The translations under genes were made by a program, and so were the position numbers. From contig JAZOOQ010000009.1 of assembly GCA_045655105.1 (NCBI GenBank), forward strand, positions 1 through 14,330: a DNA stretch of 14,330 nucleotides. Reading direction: 5' to 3'. Origin of the DNA: RGIG4140 sp045655105. Lineage in GTDB: Bacteria > Pseudomonadota > Alphaproteobacteria > CAAHEQ01 > UBA3637. Within the stretch, counting starts at the first letter, position 1. Each line of letters opens with the position of its first letter. Shown here in pieces: positions 1 to 6,501 of the stretch. Below the pieces are notes generated by a model. That model was not told where the DNA came from and ran no database searches. It saw only the letters and a list, made by a program, of their open reading frames with translations.

Positions 1-894
1 AGCATACCTATATTTTTCTCTTTGTTGATATATTATGGTTGAAAAAAATAACAATATATCTTTTCTATCTTTTTTATTTTTTAAATGAAATCTCTTAACA
101 TCATCACTAAAAATACATTTATAAGAATGATAATAATTACATACTACACTGCCATTGTAATTAACTCCCAAGACATTTTTATCTAATGAACTATTTGTAT
201 TTGAAACAAAGTTAGTAATTCCATTATTAGAATCTGTTGCTCCTATAAATGGTATATTACCAGATTGTTGATTATAACTTTCTAACCTTTTACCTGAATA
301 TATATCAAACAATTGAGCAATATTAAACTCTCTCCATTGTTTGCTATGCAATGGTTCTATCTCTTCTCTTCTCTTCTCTTCTATCTTCTTGTTTGCATAA
401 TCAATATATTCTTTTCTCTTTTGATACATCATTTCTTTGATGTAATCTTCCATGAACTGATAATCTGGTTGTCCTTGTTTATTGATTGGGAGCATTATGT
501 GTTCATTTTTAAGTCTATTTTCATTTCTTTTATAACCATAACTATAAATGCTTCTATTTTTATCTAATGCAGTAGTAAAAAACAATGCATTGTATTTGTT
601 TAAAAAATTATTTCTTCCAACTTTTAATGTTGTTGAACCAATAAATGCTTCTTTCTTATATATAGAATATCCAACAGAACCCTGACCATCACAAATAAAA
701 ACTATGCAGTTTCCTTTTGTTATATGATTAGAAGTTGCTTTTACAAAACTCATTGTCCCATTGTTTTTATTGGTTGCACCAACATATGGTAAATCTCCTT
801 CATTTAACAATGAAGCATTTGCACATTTACATTTTTCAATTGTAAATAATTTTCCTACTTTAAACTCTTTCCATTCTCTATCTGTTAGTTTCAT
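1..894 (-). CDS. BcgIB-like type IIB/type I restriction-modification specificity subunit (partial, runs off left edge)
   Basis: Reading the minus strand from the ATG at 894 gives an uninterrupted 298-codon frame to the window edge. Two target-recognition halves of the Methylase_S type are visible. Each opens with the same pattern: residues 8-16 (WKEFKVGKL) then PYVGAT about 20 residues on, and residues 187-195 (WREFNIAQL) then PFIGAT. A charged helical linker (about 150-180) separates them. The S subunit reads the split DNA target and guides the adjacent nuclease/methylase. BcgIB is about 340 residues from memory, so perhaps 40-50 residues are missing here. The start overlaps the end of the methylase gene by 17 bp. 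A GGAG inside the methylase coding end sits 7 nt upstream, implying translational coupling. An HsdS of a type I system is the alternative, but the partner carries its own nuclease domain. Confidence 0.88.
   Translation of the reverse strand, partial: MKLTDREWKEFKVGKLFTIEKCKCANASLLNEGDLPYVGATNKNNGTMSFVKATSNHITKGNCIVFICDGQGSVGYSIYKKEAFIGSTTLKVGRNNFLNKYNALFFTTALDKNRSIYSYGYKRNENRLKNEHIMLPINKQGQPDYQFMEDYIKEMMYQKRKEYIDYANKKIEEKRREEIEPLHSKQWREFNIAQLFDIYSGKRLESYNQQSGNIPFIGATDSNNGITNFVSNTNSSLDKNVLGVNYNGSVVCNYYHSYKCIFSDDVKRFHLKNKKDRKDILLFFSTIIYQQREKYRYA
360..382. repeat. Pentanucleotide tandem repeat inside the specificity gene
   Basis: Four perfect CTCTT units (361-380) plus flanking partial matches on the + strand, read as AAGAG on the coding strand. 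They encode part of the charged linker between the two target-recognition domains (about residues 171-178). A unit gain or loss would shift the frame, removing the second recognition domain. Confidence 0.8.
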
Positions 895-2797
895 TGTCAT
901 CTCCTTCAAATAGGTATTTTCTGCCTTGCATAATCATTGAAAACTCAAAAGACAAGTAATCTCCAACTGTTTTTTCAAAATCAGCATCTGTTGGTATTTC
1001 ATCATTGAAGTAATAGAAACTATGCAACCATTCATCTGTATCTTCCACTGTTGTTTTTACACAAAACTTTGTATCTGCATCTATTCTATCAAACCAAATA
1101 TCTAATAAGTGTTGTTTTTTATCCTTGGCACTTTCTGTTTCCAATAAACCTATATGTGGGGCAACTTTATAACCATCATTTTCAAAGTTTATAAACTTGC
1201 ATATATGATCTTTTTTGTGAGGAATATGTGCTGTAAAGACAGCGATACAAGGCATTGTTCCCACACCATAAAAAGTATCTTTATTTAATGTAATGACTCC
1301 TTCTAATGTATGATGTTTTAATATATTTGTTTTAATTGCTTGCTCTTCTTTGGTCTTACCTGTCATTGATGATTGAGGAACAATAACAACACAGCGACCA
1401 CCTTTTACTAATGAATCTAACAGATGTTCTACAAATGATATTTCATACAATGATGGATTTTTCTTTGAACCTTGACTATATGGTGGGTTCATCATTCCTA
1501 CATTACATTGGTTAAGTTGTAATTTTTTAGGGTCTTGTGCTAAAAAGTCATCATTTATTAAATTGCTTTTTCCATCACCTCTTAAAATCATATTAGTTGT
1601 TGCAATTGCAAACATATATGATTGCAACTCAAAACCAAATAGTTGTTCTTGTTTGATATGCTCTATTTGATGAGTATTTCCATTTGCCTTTAAAAACATC
1701 TGATGCATCGCAGCAATTAAGAATCCTGCTGTTCCACAACAGGGATCTAAAATAACATCATCTGCCTGAATATCAACTAAATCACAAAATAACTGTGTAA
1801 TATGTTTAGGGGTTAAAATGATACCTAATGTTTGACCATCACCACCACTATAACTCATAAATTCACCATAGAACCTTCCCAAATAATCTTCTGGTGAATG
1901 TATTCTTTTTATACACTTATATATCTTTTCATATAAGAACTCTGCATAATGTTTCAATGGTGTTTTACCCAATGTTTTGTTTATTTCATTAAGTTTTTGG
2001 GAATCTTTTATGATTGAAAATTGTGATAATATCTTATCTCTTTTCACATCAGGAGCAACTCTAACTCGTTTCAAATTGTCTTGGATAGCATCATATATCT
2101 TTTGTCCATCAGTCTTTACTGTATCACCTTTTAAACTGCTAATAGAAAAATTACCTTGTTCTGCTTCATCCAATGCAAGCAATATACCAGAAACAACCAA
2201 TGGTTTATCTGTATCTTTTAAATTTCCATAGTTTCTTAAATCTTCATGTAATTCTGCTGCATCTTTTAAAATCTCTGCTGTTTCTTTTTCTGTATTTGTT
2301 TTTTCTTTTAATATCTCATGTGTATAATAATCTATAATGTTATTTTCATTAAAGCTTATAAAAGATTCAACTTCTCCTAACTCTCTATAATATTCAGTAT
2401 TATCAACAAAGACTGGTGTTATTTTATGTCTTTTTTCATTGCCAGATATACCAAATGCAAGTATTTTTTTATAGGTTGTATTCTTTGCTAAATGTTTAGC
2501 ATAAAATAATGCCCCATTTACTGCATAATCTGTAATTGATTGAGTGTCTTGGCAAATCACATCTCCTTCCTTTTTAATATGCTTACTTAAATCTGCTTTA
2601 TCCTCAATTACTAACAAAAAATCTTTAACAACTCCAACATATTCTGGAAAACCAACATTACCTGTTCCTTTTTTAGAAGCAGTCTTTAAAGCATTATCAA
2701 TCTCTTTTATTGAACATCCCTGGGCATCTAATGATATATTTGCTTCTTTTAAAAGGTCATAAACCCATAAATCTGTTAGTGCTTCTTTTTTTGCCAT
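878..2797 (-). CDS. BcgIA-like fused endonuclease / N6-adenine DNA methyltransferase (type IIB restriction-modification)
   Basis: A 639-residue protein, very close to the length I recall for BcgIA (637). The N-terminus has a PD-(D/E)xK-type nuclease pattern: PEY at 51-53, Asp59, and the EDK triad at 65-67. A long helical region follows. Then comes an HsdM-like gamma-class methylase domain with the LTPKHI motif, SAM-binding motif I (DPCCGTAGF, 351-359) and the catalytic NPPY (437-440), which indicates N6-adenine methylation. With the S subunit it should methylate and cut on both sides of a bipartite target. I chose the ATG at 2797, not 2809, because GGAG lies 6 nt before it and the earlier ATG has no ribosome site. 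All catalytic motifs look intact. Confidence 0.88.
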   Translation of the reverse strand: MAKKEALTDLWVYDLLKEANISLDAQGCSIKEIDNALKTASKKGTGNVGFPEYVGVVKDFLLVIEDKADLSKHIKKEGDVICQDTQSITDYAVNGALFYAKHLAKNTTYKKILAFGISGNEKRHKITPVFVDNTEYYRELGEVESFISFNENNIIDYYTHEILKEKTNTEKETAEILKDAAELHEDLRNYGNLKDTDKPLVVSGILLALDEAEQGNFSISSLKGDTVKTDGQKIYDAIQDNLKRVRVAPDVKRDKILSQFSIIKDSQKLNEINKTLGKTPLKHYAEFLYEKIYKCIKRIHSPEDYLGRFYGEFMSYSGGDGQTLGIILTPKHITQLFCDLVDIQADDVILDPCCGTAGFLIAAMHQMFLKANGNTHQIEHIKQEQLFGFELQSYMFAIATTNMILRGDGKSNLINDDFLAQDPKKLQLNQCNVGMMNPPYSQGSKKNPSLYEISFVEHLLDSLVKGGRCVVIVPQSSMTGKTKEEQAIKTNILKHHTLEGVITLNKDTFYGVGTMPCIAVFTAHIPHKKDHICKFINFENDGYKVAPHIGLLETESAKDKKQHLLDIWFDRIDADTKFCVKTTVEDTDEWLHSFYYFNDEIPTDADFEKTVGDYLSFEFSMIMQGRKYLFEGDDNETNR

Positions 2798-2812
2798 TGG
2801 GTTCTCCATAAT

Positions 2813-2942
2813 TGGTGGTTTATGGAGAAGAAGTTAAAGATAGTTAAATTATTGTATCAAAAACTCCTTGAAAATCTAACTTTTTTCTTGTTTTTTAAAA
2901 CAAAATCTATATACTGGTTTTTATATTTAATCTAAACCACCA
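2813..2942. promoter_or_regulatory. Inverted-repeat-bounded intergenic segment between RM operon and invertase gene
   Basis: TGGTGGTTTA at 2813-2822 recurs as its exact reverse complement at 2933-2942, bounding about 110 bp. Inside, a minus-strand TACAAT (2851-2856) is a plausible -10 box for the RM genes, with a weak -35 upstream. There is also a 7-bp-arm palindrome (TTGTTTT/AAAACAA, 2888-2903). The segment lies between the divergently transcribed RM genes and an Mpi-like serine recombinase, which is where an invertible promoter would sit. Inversion itself is not shown. Confidence 0.4.
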
Positions 2943-2962
2943 TCTATTTTATATACTTACAA

Positions 2963-2988
2963 CCTTGATAAATACATACATATCAAGG
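2963..2988. promoter_or_regulatory. Inverted repeat overlapping the invertase ribosome binding site
   Basis: CCTTGATA (2963-2970) and TATCAAGG (2981-2988) are perfect 8-bp arms around a 10-nt spacer. The right arm contains the AAGG of the recombinase Shine-Dalgarno (AAGGAG, 2985-2990). A third matching half-site, AAACTCCTTGA at 2861-2871, is the exact reverse complement of 2983-2993. This could be a recombinase dimer site, an autorepression operator, or an mRNA hairpin hiding the ribosome site. Confidence 0.5.
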
Positions 2989-2997
2989 AGTTTGTTT

Positions 2998-3588
2998 ATG
3001 AAAGTAATAGCATATATCAGGGTCAGCACAGACCAACAAAATTGTGCCAATCAAAGATTTGAGATAGAAACTTATTGTCAAAGACAAAACTGGAAAGTTG
3101 ATGAGTTTGTGGAAGAAACTATCTCTTCAAGAAAAGATTTAAAGAAAAGAAAGTTAAATAAGTTGCTGGATAGATTAGATGAAGACACTACACTCATCAC
3201 AACAGAAATCAGTAGGATTGGAAGAAATTTAATGGAAGTTATGGGAATCCTACAACACTGTTTAGAAAAAGGATGCAAGGTCATTACAATCAAAGAGAAC
3301 TTCCATCTGGGCAGTGATATCCAGAGTAAATTTATTGCTTGTATTTTCTCACTTGTTGCAGAGATGGAAAGACAACTCATTTCTCAAAGAACAAAGGAAT
3401 CATTAAAAAGAATTAAGAATGAGGGCAAACATCTTGGCAGACCTCATGGATTTAGTTATAGAAAACTACAAAAGAAACATAATAAGATTAAAGAACTATT
3501 AGATAGGCAAGTTTCCAAAACACAAATTGCAAAACTAATGGGATGTACTTGGACAACACTTCATAGATACATCAATGAGAATATGTAA
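2998..3588 (+). CDS. Serine recombinase, Mpi/Pin-like DNA invertase family
   Basis: A 196-residue protein with the full small-serine-recombinase plan. The N-terminal catalytic domain has the nucleophile in IRVSTDQ (Ser10, with Arg8) and the arginine pair in SRIGRN (Arg73, Arg76). A long E-helix follows (about 108-140, ending QRTKESL), then GRPHG and a C-terminal helix-turn-helix (about 160-190). The start ATGAAAGT is set by AAGGAG 7 nt upstream; the frame is open 33 nt further upstream but without a ribosome site. It resembles the Bacteroides Mpi master invertase group more than transposon resolvases. It diverges from the RM genes and ends 1 nt from the stop of a convergent recombinase. Likely targets are the inverted repeats just upstream, which is inference. 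Confidence 0.88.
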   Translation: MKVIAYIRVSTDQQNCANQRFEIETYCQRQNWKVDEFVEETISSRKDLKKRKLNKLLDRLDEDTTLITTEISRIGRNLMEVMGILQHCLEKGCKVITIKENFHLGSDIQSKFIACIFSLVAEMERQLISQRTKESLKRIKNEGKHLGRPHGFSYRKLQKKHNKIKELLDRQVSKTQIAKLMGCTWTTLHRYINENM

Positions 3589-3589
3589 T

Positions 3590-4138
3590 CTAAACACCTT
3601 TTAAATATCCATAGACAGTTGGTCTGCTAAGATTAAATTGCTTGGCAAGAGCAGAGATGGTTTTAGTTTTAGAAAGTTCTTTTAACTCTTCAACTTGTTC
3701 AGAGGATAACTTATTCTTACCACCTTTATATTTTCCTTTTGTTTTTGCAATGGCAATACCTTCTTTTTGCCTTTGAAGAAGTAAAGACCTTTCCAATTGA
3801 GCAACTGCACCCAGCATTGTCATCATCAGAACTTGGTATGGATCTGTTTTGTTTGGTTCAAAAGTTAAGTGCTCTGTATGAAAGATAACCTGACAACCCT
3901 TACTATTGATTTCCTCAACAAGATTTAACAAGTCTCTGGTATTTCTTGCCAACCTGTCCATGCTGTGAACATGGATAACATCTCCATCCCTGATAATAGA
4001 AAGCAATAATTCTAACTGAGGTCTGTTTCTGTCTTTACCAGATAACTTATCCTCAAAGACTCTATCAATTTTAATTCCTTCTAACTGTCTATCAGTTATT
4101 TGGTCTAATGTAGAAACTCTTTTATATCCAAAATCCAT
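3590..4138 (-). CDS. Serine recombinase, Tn3-type resolvase/invertase family
   Basis: A 182-residue small serine recombinase. It has KRVSTLDQ with nucleophile Ser9 and Arg7, then DRLARN with Arg62 and Arg65. The E-helix region runs to a KGKYKGG hinge (about 140), and a C-terminal helix-turn-helix contains SRPTVYGYLKG. The ATG at 4138 has GGAG 7 nt upstream; an ATG 6 nt earlier sits too close to the same site. It is clearly a different lineage from the neighbouring recombinase: TRD-like C-termini and motif spellings differ. The two genes converge with stops one base apart. It may resolve or mobilise the defence module; no transposase is visible in the window. Confidence 0.88.
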   Translation of the reverse strand: MDFGYKRVSTLDQITDRQLEGIKIDRVFEDKLSGKDRNRPQLELLLSIIRDGDVIHVHSMDRLARNTRDLLNLVEEINSKGCQVIFHTEHLTFEPNKTDPYQVLMMTMLGAVAQLERSLLLQRQKEGIAIAKTKGKYKGGKNKLSSEQVEELKELSKTKTISALAKQFNLSRPTVYGYLKGV

Positions 4139-4192
4139 TTGCATACTCCATATTGTAAAGTTAAACTCTAAGACTTTTCCTTATCCTGTCGT

Positions 4193-4240
4193 ACAAATGT
4201 AAAATCGTCAAGCAAAATAATATCAATTTTACACTTTTGT
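4193..4240. other. Inverted repeat upstream of the resolvase gene (candidate res/operator site)
   Basis: TGTAAAAT (4198-4205) and ATTTTACA (4226-4233) are perfect 8-bp arms. The similarity extends outward as ACAAA and CTTTTGT. It lies about 60 bp upstream of the minus-strand resolvase start, the usual place for a recombinase to bind its own crossover or regulatory site. The assignment is positional only. Confidence 0.4.
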
Positions 4241-4411
4241 AGATGTTAAATCAGGTTAAAACCTGTCTTTACGATCTTTCTTTTTATTCTTTTTTAAACT
4301 TTTTAGTTGACGAGTCTTTTAAAATGGTCCAATATGCAGGAGCAAAAGGCAATAAAAATAAAATTATCGGTATTACAATGTGTTATCAGAAAATAGTGGC
4401 AACATATTCCC

Positions 4412-4621
4412 GCTACTCCGACCAATAGGAAAACCGCCTTTTATGGGCGGTTTTTTCTATTGGTGGAATAGCGAGATTGAGCGCGCACCACGAGCCAGAG
4501 TGGGCGTTGGGTTCAAGGTTGAAGATGGTGGCTTTATGCCGTCAGATTCAACCTGACGCCACCAGGCGGTCCCGAACAACCGTGAGGGATGAAATGTGCG
4601 TGAGCCATTTCACAAATCCAA
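4412..4621 (+). repeat. Structured interspersed repeat, copy 1 (mosaic variant)
   Basis: About 210 bp beginning GCTACTCCGACCAATAGG and ending AATCCAA immediately before the same start motif of copy 2. The first ~100 bp match copies 2 and 3 with a few differences. The second half is unrelated: it has its own hairpins, including GTCAG/CTGAC near 4541-4555, GGTGGC/GCCACC, and GAAATG/CATTTC near 4591-4611. The element is much richer in G+C than the surroundings and has no convincing coding frame. It looks like a folded-RNA or repetitive extragenic element with exchangeable 3' modules. Confidence 0.75.
4420..4464 (+). terminator. Long hairpin with U-tract at the head of repeat copy 1
   Basis: Outer arms CCAATAG (4422-4428) and CTATTGG (4457-4463) enclose AAAACCGCC (4430-4438) and GGCGGTTTT (4446-4454), followed by T's. 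The inner stem and U-tract look like a rho-independent terminator. In copies 2 and 3 the inner stem is disrupted (CTTACC opposite GGGCG), while the outer arms persist. Confidence 0.55.
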
Positions 4622-4804
4622 GCTACTCCGACCAATAGGAAAACTTACCTTTATGGGCGTTTTTTTCTATTGGTGGAATAGAAAGATTGAGCGCGCACCA
4701 CGAGCAAGAGTGGGCATTGGGCTCAGCCGAAGTGAAACGAATGCAATGTCGAGCCTTGGGCGAGACAGCCCTTTAGGGTGAGGCTGAAAACCGAATAAAT
4801 CTAA
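4622..4804 (+). repeat. Structured interspersed repeat, copy 2
   Basis: A 183-bp copy directly abutting copy 1. It differs from copy 3 at only about four positions by eye over roughly 178 bp. The 3' half folds as a branched structure: CAGCC (4724-4728) pairs with GGCTG (4782-4786). Inside these is AGCCC/GGGT around TTTA (4768-4778). The upstream CCAC/GTGG hairpin (about 4698-4713) is shared with copy 1. It lies just before the promoter region of the HD-domain gene. Confidence 0.8.
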
Positions 4805-4820
4805 GCTACTCCGACCAATA
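4805..4820 (+). repeat. Truncated head of a further repeat copy
   Basis: GCTACTCCGACCAATA, the first 16 bp of the same repeat, directly following copy 2 and then breaking into unrelated AT-rich sequence. It shows the elements join head-to-tail at GCTACTCCG. Shortly after it, AAAGCA/TGCTTT (4826-4847) followed by T's could be a weak terminator. Confidence 0.65.
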
Positions 4821-5022
4821 AACACAAAGCATCAGAAATAGTGCTTTTTTCTTTATTTTACAAGCAATTGTAAGAGTTCGAATGTTGAAAGACAAAAAAC
4901 AGTCATTTTTGCAAATTTACGAACTTTTGAACTAAAAAATCCTTTGTTTTCAATATCCGTCCCTCGGGAGTCTAAAAATAGCATCCCAAGAAAGAGACTT
5001 GAAAATGTTTGAATAAAATAAT
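4821..5022. other. Gene-free stretch upstream of the HD-domain gene
   Basis: About 200 bp with no coding frame that I can support. It contains the weak hairpin at 4826-4850 and an isolated G+C-rich run (CCGTCCCTCGGGAGTC, 4959-4974), whose role I do not recognise. Confidence 0.4.
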
Positions 5023-5051
5023 TTGACTTTCATCTCAATTTTTTGTTAAAT
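5023..5051 (+). promoter_or_regulatory. Sigma70-type promoter for the HD-domain gene
   Basis: TTGACT (5023-5028) and TTAAAT (5046-5051) are separated by 17 nt. They lie about 30 nt upstream of the start codon and its GGAG site. Confidence 0.5.
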
Positions 5052-5083
5052 AAAAATACAAATTTAACTTTGGAGATTTGTGC

Positions 5084-5773
5084 ATGACAACGGGTGTTGA
5101 ATACATTAAAAAATCTGTTTCTGAATTGTTTGGCAATAACTTTGGTGGCCATGATGATAAGCATATTTTTCGTGTTTATGATTTAGCTATGAATTTTTGT
5201 AATGAAATTCCTGAGGCCAATCGTGATTTGGTTGCAGCTGCCGCCTTGTTGCACGATTGTGATGATTATAAACTATTTGGTGAAGAAAGTGCTAACTCAT
5301 TAACAAATACCCATCAAATATTGGCTGGTTCTGAATTTGATGATGTCTTTATCAATAAGTGTATTGAAATTGTTAAGACTATTGGTTACAGCAAACGGTT
5401 AAGTGGCATTATACCCAATTGTATTGAGGGCAAAATTGTTTCTGATGCAGATATGGCAGATGGAATTGGTTTAGTTGGCATTATTCGTTGTATTGAATAT
5501 CGTGCTTATCGTTCTAAAGATGGTGAACCTTTCTTTGACCCTGAATGTTTACCGGTAAAAATGGATGCCGAAAAATATAAAAAAATGAAATGCGGTCCAG
5601 TTGTGAATCATTTTTTTGAAAAATTGTTTTTATTGAGAGATATGGCTTTGACAGATCCAGGACGACGGTGTTTAGCAAAAAAGCATAAAACCATTTTCAA
5701 TTTTTTAAAAACTTATTTTGATGAAGTTGATGCACCTCAGGTCTGGAAAGATCTATTGGCACAGTATAAATAA
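5084..5773 (+). CDS. HD-superfamily phosphohydrolase-like protein
   Basis: A 229-residue soluble protein with the spaced metal-ligand pattern of HD-domain hydrolases: His27 in DDKHIFRV, the HD doublet in LLHDCDD (57-58) and Asp121 in SDADMADG. Family members hydrolyse phosphate esters, often of nucleotides; the substrate here is unknown. I start at the ATG at 5084 because GGAG (5072-5075) is 8 nt upstream. A TTG six bases earlier would be too close to that site. The gene stands alone behind its own promoter. Direct repeats nearly identical to each other lie on both sides (4622-4804 and 5811-5988), so it may be a cassette moved or lost by recombination. The C-terminal 100 residues show no motif I know. 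Confidence 0.8.
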   Translation: MTTGVEYIKKSVSELFGNNFGGHDDKHIFRVYDLAMNFCNEIPEANRDLVAAAALLHDCDDYKLFGEESANSLTNTHQILAGSEFDDVFINKCIEIVKTIGYSKRLSGIIPNCIEGKIVSDADMADGIGLVGIIRCIEYRAYRSKDGEPFFDPECLPVKMDAEKYKKMKCGPVVNHFFEKLFLLRDMALTDPGRRCLAKKHKTIFNFLKTYFDEVDAPQVWKDLLAQYK

Positions 5774-5810
5774 GCTTTTAACATAGCCGGCTCGTAATTT
5801 GCGCATCCAT

Positions 5811-5988
5811 TCCGACCAATAGGAAAACTTACCTTTATGGGCGTTTTTTTCTATTGGTGGAATAGAAAGATTGAGCGCGCACCACGAGCAAGAGTGGGCG
5901 TTGGGTTCAGCCGAAGTGAAACGAAGGCAATGTCGAGCCTTGGGCGAGACAGCCCTTTAGGGTGAGGCTGAAAACCGAATAAATCCAA
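5811..5988 (+). repeat. Structured interspersed repeat, copy 3
   Basis: It matches copy 2 from TCCGACCAATAGG to AATCCAA and is followed by GCTAC (5989-5993), the usual junction motif. The bases before TCCGACC differ from copy 2, so the left boundary is at or near 5810. The same branched pairing is present: TTCAGCC (5906-5912) with GGCTGAA (5966-5972), and AAGGC/GCCTT (about 5924-5941). The AAGGC/GCCTT hairpin is spoiled in copy 2 by one base. It lies 38 bp after the HD gene stop. Confidence 0.8.
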
Positions 5989-6097
5989 GCTACAGATATA
6001 TACCATACAAAGACACAAAAAAACATCTTTATTATAAATATCAATATATTATTTAAAATATTTAAAGTTTTACTTTAACGCGAAATAATATAGTAAT

Positions 6098-6270
6098 GTT
6101 ATTCGTATAGTTATAGCTACAGTTATTCGTATAGTTATAGCTACAATTATTAGCATAGTTACAGCTATAGTTATTAGCATGGTTATAGCTACAGTTATTA
6201 GCATAGTTACAGCTATAGTTATTCGTATAGTTATAGCTACAGTTATTAGCATAGTTATAGCTATAGTTAT
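6098..6270 (+). repeat. 24-bp tandem repeat array, seven units
   Basis: Seven consecutive 24-bp units (6098-6265) and a stub, with no spacers, so it is not a CRISPR. The consensus is GTTATTMGYATA followed by GTTATAGCTACA, each half itself a degenerate 12-mer. Units differ mainly at one slot (ATTCGTA or ATTAGCA) and at the last bases (TACA or TATA). Each unit carries a self-complementary TAGCTA or AGCT core. The reading frames through it are low-complexity Ile/Thr/Val/Ala repeats with no ribosome site, so I treat it as non-coding. It sits between repeat copy 3 and the Nudix gene. Confidence 0.85.
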
Positions 6271-6449
6271 AACAATATTCCGCAAAAGTCTAAATTAAGT
6301 AAGCACGTATTCAAATAAAACACTCCCCTTCTCTTTTAAACCCAACACCACCAAGCAAAAACAAAACAATAACAACCCATAAATTATAACCATATCAAAC
6401 AGCAAAGACTGATAGTCAAAGCAAAATCCCTTAACATAGGCAAATAGCC
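6271..6449. other. AT-rich gene-free stretch after the tandem array
   Basis: About 180 bp of A-rich sequence with no coding frame, hairpin or repeat that I can support. Confidence 0.4.
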
Positions 6450-6479
6450 TTTGATTTTGAAATCAAAGTATGATACCAT
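6450..6479 (+). promoter_or_regulatory. Perfect palindrome overlapping the Nudix gene promoter
   Basis: TTTGATTT (6450-6457), TG, AAATCAAA (6460-6467) form a perfect 18-bp inverted repeat. TTGATT within it (6451-6456) and TACCAT (6474-6479) make a 17-nt-spaced promoter candidate just upstream of the strong AAGGAGGTG site (6491-6499). A dimeric repressor bound here would block transcription. The regulator is unknown. Confidence 0.5.
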
Positions 6480-6501
6480 ATCTTTATCAAAAGGAGGTGT
6501 C

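Noticed and set aside
313..567. Plus-strand hydrophobic open frame
   Set aside because: It is antisense to the specificity gene in its coding frame, and its low-complexity Phe/Ile content comes from AT-rich codons.
4243..4428. Plus-strand 61-codon open frame running into repeat copy 1
   Set aside because: No ribosome site, no recognisable motif, and its end is within the repeat element.
4596..4781. Open frame across repeat copies 1 and 2
   Set aside because: It is explained by the high-GC structured repeat and is unrelated to any gene start signal.
4412..4804. tRNA or known riboswitch in the structured repeat
   Set aside because: No cloverleaf with T-loop GTTCRA and acceptor pairing could be drawn, and I recognise no riboswitch core.
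6098..6270. CRISPR array
   Set aside because: Units are contiguous with no unique spacers, and no cas genes are present.
6070..6285. Ile/Thr/Val repeat protein on the minus strand
   Set aside because: It arises from the 24-bp tandem array (a multiple of three keeps the frame open). There is no ribosome site.
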